Shown: positions 1 to 7,452 of the stretch, one piece after another
Position numbering within the stretch: position 1 is the stretch's first letter
Layout of the letters: every line of letters begins with the position of its first letter
From: UBA11795 sp964652755
GTDB taxonomy: Bacteria; Chloroflexota; Dehalococcoidia; Lucifugimonadales; UBA826
Direction of reading: 5' to 3'
NCBI GenBank assembly: GCA_964652755.1
Contig: CAZZBP010000005.1
Location: 1-58,013, forward strand
DNA length: 58,013 nucleotides
Notes under the pieces: model-generated
Database searches by the model: none
Told to the model about the DNA's origin: nothing
Seen by the model: only the letters and a program-made list of their open reading frames with translations
Position numbers and translations under genes: made by a program

Positions 1-1
1 G

Positions 2-796
2 ACACCGGTTCCCTCGGCAACCCCCACTGCCACAGCCATTCCGACACCATCCCCCGTACCGACGGCTACACCGGAGGCAACCCCGACGCCGGAAGCGACC
101 CCGACCCCGGCGAGTTTACCCTCTATGGTCTTCAGCGGCACCATTAGCTATGTAGGCGGGGGAGGGGATGCATTTAAGGATAAACTATTGCTTGCTCGAG
201 TAGGATCAAATATGAGTGTACCCGTATCAGTAATGCCTATTTCGGGCCCGGGCAATCTAGGGGTTTTTGAGGGGTTGGTGCTAGATCCTATTAACAGGAA
301 GTTTTTAGATAAGGAAATCCACTTTGATTTTGGCGGGATGGTCGCGACAAGTAAAAATTCTATTCGTTTCTTGGAGGGAGGGTGTGATTTCGATATTGAA
401 CTTGAGGTGAGGGACGATACTCCAACACAAATACCTCCGACGGCTACTGTGATTCCGGCAACGGCAACAAGAGTACCGGCGGCAACAGAAGTACCGGCAA
501 CGGCGACGAGGGTTCCGCCAACGGTAACAGTGGTGCCACCAGCGGCAACGTTGGTACCAACCGTTGAGGTGCCTACGCCAGTAGGACCGACTTCCGTACC
601 CACAATGGCCCCGCCGATCCCGACAACAGTCGTCCTTGCCCCTGAAACCACTCCGGAATCTGAGGATGAAGGCGGGGGGTGCAATAATCCGGCCCCAGTT
701 TCTAAATTAACTGGTGCAGCGAACGCCCTGATGTTGTTCGGCCCACTGCTATTGGTTGGGGGCTACAGGGGCTGGAAGAAGCGGAAGAGGGATTGA
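2..796 (+). CDS. Thr/Pro-rich surface protein with C-terminal membrane anchor (5'-truncated)
   Basis: The reading frame is open through the left edge, so the start lies outside the window; the first internal Met is at 125. What remains is a low-complexity Thr/Pro/Ala/Glu spacer, a globular stretch of about 90 residues, a second spacer of PTAT/VPAT-type repeats, and a short C-terminal module: a Cys, one hydrophobic segment and a basic tail ending KKRKRD. This layout fits an exported, wall- or membrane-tethered protein with flexible linkers. The globular part is beta-rich by eye but I cannot name the domain. The GC-rich repeats differ in base use from the neighbouring genes. No function is assigned. 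Confidence 0.7.
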   Translation, partial: TPVPSATPTATAIPTPSPVPTATPEATPTPEATPTPASLPSMVFSGTISYVGGGGDAFKDKLLLARVGSNMSVPVSVMPISGPGNLGVFEGLVLDPINRKFLDKEIHFDFGGMVATSKNSIRFLEGGCDFDIELEVRDDTPTQIPPTATVIPATATRVPAATEVPATATRVPPTVTVVPPAATLVPTVEVPTPVGPTSVPTMAPPIPTTVVLAPETTPESEDEGGGCNNPAPVSKLTGAANALMLFGPLLLVGGYRGWKKRKRD

Positions 797-841
797 GATA
801 GATGTTGGCTAGGGTTTGAGTTTGGTTAATATTGAAGGTAT

Positions 842-1480
842 TCAAGTCTGTCGATTAAGTAAGTTAATTCTCATGTCGGCTGGTAAGTTTGTTTCATTGA
901 CGGTTAATCTATTCGACGATTGAGGTGGTTCGGCGACGCCGATATTGGTAAAAAACCTGTCGGAACTTTCCAGCCCCTCGGGGCCCCCGTCGCCATACTG
1001 AACCGGAATTAGGACTCGTGGCTGAATTGAAGATATTATTTCCTGAAGGGCAGTAGTTGGAAGGATTCCCTCTCCACTGACGGGTGCGATTAAAATCTGG
1101 GTTTGCCTAAGTCGGTCTAATTGTGCGGGAGTAAGTTTTCTGCTTAGAGCTCCTAGGTGGCATAAGGTTAAGCCCTCCGCTCTTATAGTATAGAAGGTGT
1201 TAACCTTCCCACCCGTTTCCTCACCCTCAGCGATTGCGGTGCCAGTCCCGGTAATGTAGAAATGCGAGATTTCGTACTCTCCGGGCCCATGGACTAAGTG
1301 AGGATTCCCCGTTACGGAAGAGATATGAGAATGTTTCGGACTATCATTACTGACTGTGACTATATCCGCCTTTTGGGGAGGCATAAAGGTGCCGCCTGAC
1401 GTGTCATAGGGGTCTGTGACTAGAATAATGTCCCTACTGTTGATACGGACCGAGGAATGGCCCAGCCAGGTGATTTCCAT
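842..1480 (-). CDS. MBL-fold (COG2220-like) protein with degenerate metal site
   Basis: The N-terminus (MEITWLGHSSVRI) and the later GPGEYEI and CHLG segments match small COG2220-type metallo-beta-lactamase-fold hydrolases, and 212 residues is normal for them. The metal ligands are largely gone. Where relatives have HxHxDH, this protein reads SNDSPKH (residues 44-50). The motif-4 Asp is Ala111 and the late His of IPMHY is Gln161. I therefore read it as a non-catalytic pseudoenzyme or a protein with a changed activity. The fold assignment is fairly safe; the substrate is unknown. It is transcribed away from ffh and faces the end of the surface-protein gene. Confidence 0.75.
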   Translation of the reverse strand: MEITWLGHSSVRINSRDIILVTDPYDTSGGTFMPPQKADIVTVSNDSPKHSHISSVTGNPHLVHGPGEYEISHFYITGTGTAIAEGEETGGKVNTFYTIRAEGLTLCHLGALSRKLTPAQLDRLRQTQILIAPVSGEGILPTTALQEIISSIQPRVLIPVQYGDGGPEGLESSDRFFTNIGVAEPPQSSNRLTVNETNLPADMRINLLNRQT

Positions 1481-1622
1481 AAAAAGTTCCTTACTGTGTA
1501 GTCTCAGGTGAGTATTCTTCCCTTCGAGTATAGCAACCTGCTTAAATGACCTTCAAGGAGAACTAGGGTGAACCTCTTCTATACTGGACGCTTGCGCGCC
1601 ATAGAGTTAATGTTAGTCTGCC

Positions 1623-2981
1623 ATGTTCGAAAACCTCACAGATAAGATCACGGATGTATTTAGCCGTTTAGGGAATAAGGGAAGGTTGACGGAGTCAGAT
1701 GTCGATCAGGCCCTGAGGGAAATTCGCCTCGCCTTACTCGATGCAGATGTTCATTTCAAGGTCGCAAGATCTTTAGTAACTAGAATTAAAGAAAAGGTTA
1801 TGCTTGGGGACGTGCTTGCTAGTCTCACGGCCGCGCAGTACGTTGCCAGCGTCACAAATGACGAACTTGTTTCAGTTCTGGGAGGAACGACCGCTTCATT
1901 AAAAGAAGGAAGTGAAAAGCCTTCTACGATCCTTATGGTCGGGTTGAATGGATCAGGCAAGACAACCTCCTCTGCGAAATTAGCTCACTACCTCTCTCAG
2001 GCAGGGCAACTGTGCAATTTGGTTGCAGCCGATATTCATAGGCCCGCTGCAATAGAACAATTGAAGACTTTAGCCGAGCAAATAGAGTTGGATCTTTATC
2101 AGAACGGGAGAGATCGTAGTGCTGCCAAAATTGCCGCTGAGGGATTGGATAGAGGACGTTCACTTCGGGCCTCATGGACCATAGTAGATACAGCAGGTCG
2201 ATTCCAGGTAAATGCGGAACTGATGGATGAACTTGAGGATATTAAGAATGCGGTCAGGCCTCAAGAAGTCTTACTAGTGGTGGACGCGATGACAGGGCAG
2301 GAGGCTGTCAATGTTGCTCAGGCCTTCCATGACCGTATAGGTTTGACTGGATTAGTTCTTACGAAAATGGATGGTGATGCTCGTGGCGGAGCGGCCCTGT
2401 CCATCACATCTGTTACAGGAGTGCCTGTTAAGTTCATTGGTACAAGTGAGCGAGTAGATGGGCTAGAACAGTTTCATCCTGATCGGCTTGCGTCCCGGAT
2501 ACTGGGTATGGGTGACGTACTCACTCTAGTAGAAAAAGCAAAAGCTACATTTGAGGAAGACAAGATCCAGCAGCTTGAGAAAAAGATACTAAAAGCTACA
2601 TTTGATTTGGAAGATTTTCTAGATCAAATGCAAGCGGTAAAGAAAATGGGTCCTATGAATCAAATGCTGGAAATGATCCCTGGATTTTCAGCTATAAAAG
2701 GTAAAGTGAATACCGAAGGTCTAGATGGTTCACATCTTGTTAAAGCTGAAGCTATTATTCGGTCGATGACTAAAGAGGAGCGTCAACGGCCAGAATTGAT
2801 TGGCGGGAACAGGAGGAAGCGGATTTCAAGAGGTAGTGGTACTTCACCGCAGGACGTTAATCAATTACTTAACCAGTTTAAGCAAGTTCGAAAGATGATG
2901 AAGGACATGGCATCCCCAGGCGGACAGAAAAAGCTTTTAAATATGATGTCCCAGCAAAAAAAAGGTCCATTCGGATTTTAA
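1623..2981 (+). CDS. ffh: Signal recognition particle protein Ffh
   Basis: SRP54-type GTPase that binds signal sequences on nascent chains together with SRP RNA and delivers ribosomes to FtsY at the membrane. An N-terminal four-helix N domain (1-90) is followed by the G domain, with G1 GLNGSGKTT at 107-115, G3 DTAGR at 189-193 and G4 TKMDGDARGG near 247. The Met-rich M domain carries GPMNQMLEMIPGF and a C-terminal KMMKDM-type helix. At 452 residues it is of normal length. G1 has LN where LQ is usual, and DTAGR is followed by FQV instead of LHI; both are mild variants. No SRP RNA gene is recognised in the window. Confidence 0.97.
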   Translation: MFENLTDKITDVFSRLGNKGRLTESDVDQALREIRLALLDADVHFKVARSLVTRIKEKVMLGDVLASLTAAQYVASVTNDELVSVLGGTTASLKEGSEKPSTILMVGLNGSGKTTSSAKLAHYLSQAGQLCNLVAADIHRPAAIEQLKTLAEQIELDLYQNGRDRSAAKIAAEGLDRGRSLRASWTIVDTAGRFQVNAELMDELEDIKNAVRPQEVLLVVDAMTGQEAVNVAQAFHDRIGLTGLVLTKMDGDARGGAALSITSVTGVPVKFIGTSERVDGLEQFHPDRLASRILGMGDVLTLVEKAKATFEEDKIQQLEKKILKATFDLEDFLDQMQAVKKMGPMNQMLEMIPGFSAIKGKVNTEGLDGSHLVKAEAIIRSMTKEERQRPELIGGNRRKRISRGSGTSPQDVNQLLNQFKQVRKMMKDMASPGGQKKLLNMMSQQKKGPFGF

Positions 2982-3039
2982 TACACATCACTTTTGTCAT
3001 GTAAATCCGGTATCAGACTCTTGGCCAATGTTATTTTCC

Positions 3040-3071
3040 TTGACACCAATTTCACCGCTCCCTACTATAAT
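3040..3071 (+). promoter_or_regulatory. Sigma70-type promoter for rny
   Basis: A perfect -35 TTGACA (3040-3045) is followed after 17 nt by TACTAT (3063-3068). An overlapping TATAAT at 3066-3071 gives a 20-nt spacer and is less likely. The predicted start is about 55 nt upstream of the rny start codon. Confidence 0.6.
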
Positions 3072-3130
3072 AATGAAGAATTCTTCATGTTTTGAAGTAT
3101 TCTGATAATTGAATAAGGAGGGTGATTCGC

Positions 3131-4657
3131 TTGGATATCATAATAACAGCGATTGCCGTCCTCAGCAGTCTGATAGTCGGGTCAACACTAGGCTTTTTTG
3201 TTAGGCATCTACGCAACCTATTGGGTAAACGTACTGCCGTCTCACAGGCCGAGGTGATTTTGGAACAAGCTCGGGAGGAGCAAAGAACGATAGTTCTGGA
3301 GGCGAAAGAGGAAGCGCTTCAGACACGGAGAGAAGGTGAATCGGAATTGCGGGAAAGGCAATCCGAAATCAGAAGTGTCGAGCGGAGAGTTGCAAATCGG
3401 GAGGAGAACGTAGAAGGGCGAGCTAGGAATCTTGAGAAACGCGAAATTAAGACAAATGAACGTGAAATCGAGATTGAGAAAGTCTACGGTGAAGCAGAGC
3501 AACTTAAAGAGCAACAACAAAAGCTTCTTGAATCTGTCGCAGATCTTTCGATGGATGACGCAAAAGACTTTATTATGAGACAAGCTGAAGACGACATCGG
3601 TCATGAATTAGCAGTTAAGTATCGGGACATGGAAGAGGAGGCCAGAAACGAGGCCAACGATAAAGCGAGGATGGTGTTAGGCCAGGCCATTCAACGGTTA
3701 GCTTCGGATGTAGTAGCTGAGGCTACAGTGAGTACTGTTTCGCTGCCTAGTGACGACATGAAAGGACGTCTTATAGGAAGAGAAGGCCGGAATATTCGTG
3801 CTATAGAGTCAGCTACGGGGGTTGATCTAATAATTGACGATACTCCGGAAGCAGTTACTCTTTCTTGCTTTGACCCAGTTAGGCGAGAAATTGCAAGGTT
3901 GGCGGTGACGAAATTGGTATCGGATGGGAGAATACATCCCGCCCGAATTGAAGACATGGCTGTCAAAGCCCAGAAGGAAGTCGAAGAGTCAATTTGGAAG
4001 AGCGGAGAGGGTGCTGTAATAGAGGCAGATGTTAGAGGCTTGCATCCAGAAATTATTCGATTAATAGGCCGGCTTAAGTATAGGTATAGCTACGGAGAGA
4101 ATGTCCTAATGCACTGCCTTGAGGTTTCTCATCTAGCTGGGCTTATGGCAGCGGAGGTGGGAGCCAACGTAAAGATTGCTAAAGTGGGAGGTCTTCTTCA
4201 CGACATTGGAAAGGCTCTTTCCCATGAAATAGAGGGCCCTCACGCCGAAATTGGTGCAGACGTAGCAAAAAAATATAATGTTTCTAGGAGAGTTTGCTCT
4301 TGTATAGCTGAACACCATGACGATGAAATGAGCAGTGTTGAGTCCTTTCTCGTCTCTGCTGCGGACGCTCTTAGTGCAGCGAGACCAGGATCTCGTAGAG
4401 ATACAGTGGAAAACTACATAAAACGGATGGAGGAACTAGAAGAGGTTGCAGGGGATTTTCCCGGAATAGAAAAGTGCTTTGCCATACAGGCGGGAAGAGA
4501 AGTACGTGTTATGGTCGAACCTGAGGCGATAGACGACGTGTCTGCGAGCACGTTGGCCCGTGACATAGTGAAGAACATAGAAGAAAAACTGGTTTATCCC
4601 GGTCAGATTAAAGTAGTCGTTATCAGGGAGAGGCGTTTAGTGGAATATGCCAAATAG
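3131..4657 (+). CDS. rny: Ribonuclease Y
   Basis: Membrane-anchored endoribonuclease that starts mRNA decay. One N-terminal membrane helix is followed by a long charged coiled coil (about 40-140), a KH domain with the GREGRNIRAIE loop near 217-227, and an HD phosphohydrolase domain with metal ligands HD at about 357-358 (LLHDIGKA). The 508 residues match the family. I chose the TTG at 3131 over the in-frame GTG at 3122, because the strong Shine-Dalgarno AAGGAGG (3115-3121) lies 9 nt before the TTG but abuts the GTG. Its own promoter separates it from ffh. Confidence 0.95.
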   Translation: MDIIITAIAVLSSLIVGSTLGFFVRHLRNLLGKRTAVSQAEVILEQAREEQRTIVLEAKEEALQTRREGESELRERQSEIRSVERRVANREENVEGRARNLEKREIKTNEREIEIEKVYGEAEQLKEQQQKLLESVADLSMDDAKDFIMRQAEDDIGHELAVKYRDMEEEARNEANDKARMVLGQAIQRLASDVVAEATVSTVSLPSDDMKGRLIGREGRNIRAIESATGVDLIIDDTPEAVTLSCFDPVRREIARLAVTKLVSDGRIHPARIEDMAVKAQKEVEESIWKSGEGAVIEADVRGLHPEIIRLIGRLKYRYSYGENVLMHCLEVSHLAGLMAAEVGANVKIAKVGGLLHDIGKALSHEIEGPHAEIGADVAKKYNVSRRVCSCIAEHHDDEMSSVESFLVSAADALSAARPGSRRDTVENYIKRMEELEEVAGDFPGIEKCFAIQAGREVRVMVEPEAIDDVSASTLARDIVKNIEEKLVYPGQIKVVVIRERRLVEYAK

Positions 4658-4670
4658 GGGGATATTCCTT

Positions 4671-4725
4671 GACTTTGAATAGGTGAAAAGGGCAACTTGG
4701 GTTGCCTGTTCCTCTATTCAAAGTC
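4671..4725. repeat. Long nested inverted repeat between rny and the PHP gene
   Basis: Outer arms GACTTTGAATAG (4671-4682) and CTATTCAAAGTC (4714-4725) pair perfectly over 12 bp. Inside is a second perfect hairpin, GGCAAC (4691-4696), loop TTGG, GTTGCC (4701-4706). It starts 13 nt after the rny stop. A T-rich but broken stretch (TTAGTATTATTT) follows, so it may act as a terminator or as an RNA-end stabiliser. Confidence 0.6.
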
Positions 4726-4743
4726 TTAGTATTATTTAAGCTC

Positions 4744-5625
4744 ATGCTTTGTAGCACTGAGGTAGATCTGCACCTTCATACAACCTACTCTGACGGTAGG
4801 ATGAAACCTAAAGAATTGGTGCGGCTTTGTAAACAGCGTGGACTGAAAACCATATCAGTCACTGATCACGATACCACTTTTGGCCTCGGAGAATCTCTTA
4901 AAGCCTCGCGGGCAGTAGGTATTGAATTCATACCCGGTATAGAGCTAGGAACAGACTTAGAAGGCGAGGAGATTCATGTACTGGGGTACTTCATTAACGA
5001 GGATGACCTGCGATTCCAGACCAGACTAAGAGAAATCCGAGAGGATAGACTGGTCAGAGCAAAAAGGATTGTAAAGAAACTATCTGACTATGGAATTATA
5101 GTTTCCTGGGAGAGAGTTTTAAAAGTCGCCGCCGGAGGGTCTGTGGGCCGTCCCCATATAGCGTACGCTTTGGTAGAACTAGGTTACGTTAACACCCCTA
5201 AGGAGGCTTTCGAAAGTTTTATAGGTGATGCCGGGCCTGGTTTTGTCCCGCGCGCCCTCATGTCACCTGTTGAAGCTGTAGAACTCTTAACTAATAACGG
5301 AGCACTCCCGGTTTTGGCCCATCCATCAATGTCAAAGGCAAAGTCCGGCAGGAAGGATATAAATGGGCTGGAGGATCTGATACCAGGTTTAAAAAAAGCT
5401 GGTCTAATAGGAATGGAAGTTTATTACGGGGATTACTCGACTGACCAGAAAAGAAATCTCAACTGTATTTCTCAGAAATTTGGACTCATACCGTGTGGTG
5501 GGAGTGATTATCACGCGGCGGGGAACCCAGGGGAGACTGAACCAGGTGATACTGGTCCCACGTTGGACAGCGTGGAAGAACTCAAAAGCATGAAGAGTTT
5601 TTTACGTCCTCTGAAATATGATTAA
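4744..5625 (+). CDS. PHP-domain phosphoesterase (TrpH/YciV type)
   Basis: Polymerase-and-histidinol-phosphatase fold phosphoesterase, COG0613-like; characterised relatives hydrolyse nucleoside 3',5'-bisphosphates or trim RNA 5' ends. Metal-binding motifs are clear: DLHLHTTYSDG at the N-terminus, TDHDT, an E in GIELGTD, AHPS, and GSDYH near the C-terminus. I prefer the ATG at 4744, 6-7 residues before the VDLHLH motif. An upstream in-frame TTG (4702) lies inside the hairpin at 4671-4725 and would add 14 unconserved residues. The gene overlaps plsY by 8 nt, so the two are probably translationally coupled. The exact substrate is not shown by the sequence. Confidence 0.88.
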   Translation: MLCSTEVDLHLHTTYSDGRMKPKELVRLCKQRGLKTISVTDHDTTFGLGESLKASRAVGIEFIPGIELGTDLEGEEIHVLGYFINEDDLRFQTRLREIREDRLVRAKRIVKKLSDYGIIVSWERVLKVAAGGSVGRPHIAYALVELGYVNTPKEAFESFIGDAGPGFVPRALMSPVEAVELLTNNGALPVLAHPSMSKAKSGRKDINGLEDLIPGLKKAGLIGMEVYYGDYSTDQKRNLNCISQKFGLIPCGGSDYHAAGNPGETEPGDTGPTLDSVEELKSMKSFLRPLKYD

Positions 5626-6295
5626 TTTCATTTGTTTTGCATCGTTTTGTTTGGGTGCATATTTACTCGGTTCTGTCCCTACAGCGTATATATGGGTGCT
5701 CTTTTCCAAAGGATATGACATAACGAAGAGTGGTTCTGGAAATGTTGGTGCATCTAACGTTGATAGTACTGTAGGGAGGAAATCCGCTGTCGCGGTGGGG
5801 TTATTCGACTGCTTAGTTAAGGGCCTAATCCCTGCCTTTTTAATAGTATTGTTCAATGTAGAGAATTGGTTGAGCTCTGTAGCAGCTTTGCTATTAGTCG
5901 TAGGCCATAACTGGTCTATTTTCTTGGGATTTAAAGGAGGAAGGGGGGTGGCGACATCCATGGGGGTTATTATCGGAATGTCATTGTGGCAGGAGATGAT
6001 CATACTTGCGATAGGACCTGGTTTGCTGGGGCGAGGTTTCGTAAATAGAGACAGCGGATTGTGGACGTTTGTATCCCTAATACTTTTAGTTCCCCTCACT
6101 ATAATTTTTGGTAGGGACTTTCATATTATTTTATTTGCTCTCGGAATTAGTACTGTTTTGTTGGCCAAGCGAATTACCGCGAACGGAGAGAGTATTGCCG
6201 AAACTGGTCATACAATAAATGTTTTGTTATGTAGATTAATCTGGGATAGGGATATAAGTTCTAGAAATCTGTGGGTAGGTAGAAATTTTAATTAA
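5618..6295 (+). CDS. plsY: Glycerol-3-phosphate acyltransferase PlsY-like
   Basis: Integral membrane enzyme that moves the acyl group from acyl-phosphate to glycerol-3-phosphate, the first step of phospholipid synthesis. Three family motifs are visible: LLGSVPTAYI near residue 16, SGSGNVGASNV (usually GSGNPGATN), and GHNWSIFLGFKGGRGVATS (usually GH.fp.f..FkGGKGvAt). The protein has several hydrophobic segments and 225 residues. The changes P-to-V in the GN(P/V)GA loop and K-to-R in GGRG are mild. The start codon lies within the last codons of the PHP gene. Confidence 0.88.
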   Translation: MINFICFASFCLGAYLLGSVPTAYIWVLFSKGYDITKSGSGNVGASNVDSTVGRKSAVAVGLFDCLVKGLIPAFLIVLFNVENWLSSVAALLLVVGHNWSIFLGFKGGRGVATSMGVIIGMSLWQEMIILAIGPGLLGRGFVNRDSGLWTFVSLILLVPLTIIFGRDFHIILFALGISTVLLAKRITANGESIAETGHTINVLLCRLIWDRDISSRNLWVGRNFN

Positions 6296-6339
6296 TAACA
6301 CTATTGAGACTAAGTGTAATTCCACGCGGGATACTCTGT

Positions 6340-6870
6340 ATGCAGGTTGGCCATACAACTAAAGACTCCGTATGTCGGCGTCATAAAAATACTTCCACAA
6401 ATTTGTACTGCACTAGATGTGAGGATCCAATCTGCCCCCGTTGTATGGAGAACTCTCCAACTGGCTTCAGATGTCCGGATTGTGGTAAAACGTCTAGATT
6501 ACCTACTTACGATATTCCGCTAGCTATTTTTTTAAGAGCCGTATTAGTGACTATATCGTCAGGACTTGTCTCTGGTGTGTTGCTATACGGTATTTATCGA
6601 TCCCTGGTTAATATTGGAATTCCAATGAATATCAGGTTCTATATTTTCTTAGGAATTATAGGTATCAGTGGAATAATAGTTGGCGAAGCGATTAGTCTTA
6701 CTTGCAACAGGAAGAGAGGATGGTTACTACGTATAATTTCGATGGTTGGGGTAACATTCTCAATAATAGTTTTATCGATTTTGACTGGCCTAGGTTTCAA
6801 TCTATTTTTTAACTATTCAGTGATTATCGCCGTACTTTGTGGGTTTTGGCTTGCCGCTAATCGAGTCTAA
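6340..6870 (+). CDS. B-box zinc-finger membrane protein
   Basis: The first 50 residues hold a B-box-like zinc module: C-x2-H, then CTRC, CPRC and CPDC pairs. About four hydrophobic helices follow, with no catalytic motif. Similar B-box modules precede rhomboid or other membrane domains in many bacteria, but the rhomboid GxSx motif is not present here. I use the ATG at 6340; a TTG at 6304 would add 12 residues. It follows plsY after a 44-nt gap. Function unknown. Confidence 0.7.
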   Translation: MQVGHTTKDSVCRRHKNTSTNLYCTRCEDPICPRCMENSPTGFRCPDCGKTSRLPTYDIPLAIFLRAVLVTISSGLVSGVLLYGIYRSLVNIGIPMNIRFYIFLGIIGISGIIVGEAISLTCNRKRGWLLRIISMVGVTFSIIVLSILTGLGFNLFFNYSVIIAVLCGFWLAANRV

Positions 6871-6952
6871 TTTCTTAGGTACAATTTGGATCCCACCAAG
6901 AGGCTTTAGGTAAACGTATAATGGTAAATATTATTTCAATTGAGAAAGAGGA

Positions 6953-7393
6953 ATGCTCGACAATCTAAACGAGCAAATAATCGACATCCTCAAAGCGGAT
7001 GGCAGGGCGTCCAACGCAAGTATTGCACGCTTCCTAGGTGTAAGTGAAGGGACAATAAGAAGACGTCTAAACAAGCTAATTGATGGGGACATTGTCAACG
7101 TCAATGTAAGCCTCAATCCAGGAAAACTTGGATTTTATACAGAGGCAATTATTGGTGTACAAGTTGATCCAGACAAGATTGATCTCGTAAGTGACGGGCT
7201 TGCAGCTTTGCAAGAGGTAGATTGGGTGAGTGTAACAACTGGATCTTTCGATAAATTTGCATGGGTGACGATAGAGACGGCAGAGAAACTTGGAGACATT
7301 CTAATGACTCAAGTGGGTACAATATCGGGTGTTAGAAAGACGGAAACGTTTATGTGCCTTTCCATGGGAAAAGATAGAAACAGGCGCATTTAG
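6953..7393 (+). CDS. Lrp/AsnC-family transcriptional regulator
   Basis: A 146-residue protein with an N-terminal winged helix-turn-helix (ILKADGRASNASIARFLGVS... TIRRRLNKL) and a C-terminal RAM/ligand-binding domain (about 60-140). It resembles leucine-responsive regulators that bind amino acids as octamers. An AAAGAGGA Shine-Dalgarno lies just before the ATG, and a TATAAT (6917-6922) lies about 30 nt upstream without a good -35. The target and effector cannot be told from the sequence. The neighbour aspS is probably unrelated. Confidence 0.9.
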   Translation: MLDNLNEQIIDILKADGRASNASIARFLGVSEGTIRRRLNKLIDGDIVNVNVSLNPGKLGFYTEAIIGVQVDPDKIDLVSDGLAALQEVDWVSVTTGSFDKFAWVTIETAEKLGDILMTQVGTISGVRKTETFMCLSMGKDRNRRI

Positions 7394-7413
7394 GAATAGC
7401 CCTATCCTTTTTT
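7392..7413 (+). terminator. Weak intrinsic terminator after the Lrp-type gene
   Basis: AGG-A-ATA, loop GCCC, then TAT-CCT, is followed by six Ts. The stem is short, with one bulged A, so efficiency is doubtful. Confidence 0.35.
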
Positions 7414-7452
7414 AGATAAGTACACGGTTTCTAAAGATTCGGAGGAATCACT

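Noticed and set aside
148..684. Long minus-strand frame opposite the surface-protein gene
   Set aside because: Val/Gly/Thr repeats are the antisense of the Thr/Pro-rich coding repeats.
4702..4743. Upstream TTG start for the PHP gene
   Set aside because: It lies in the right arm of a hairpin and adds residues not typical of the family; the ATG at 4744 starts just before the DLHLH motif.
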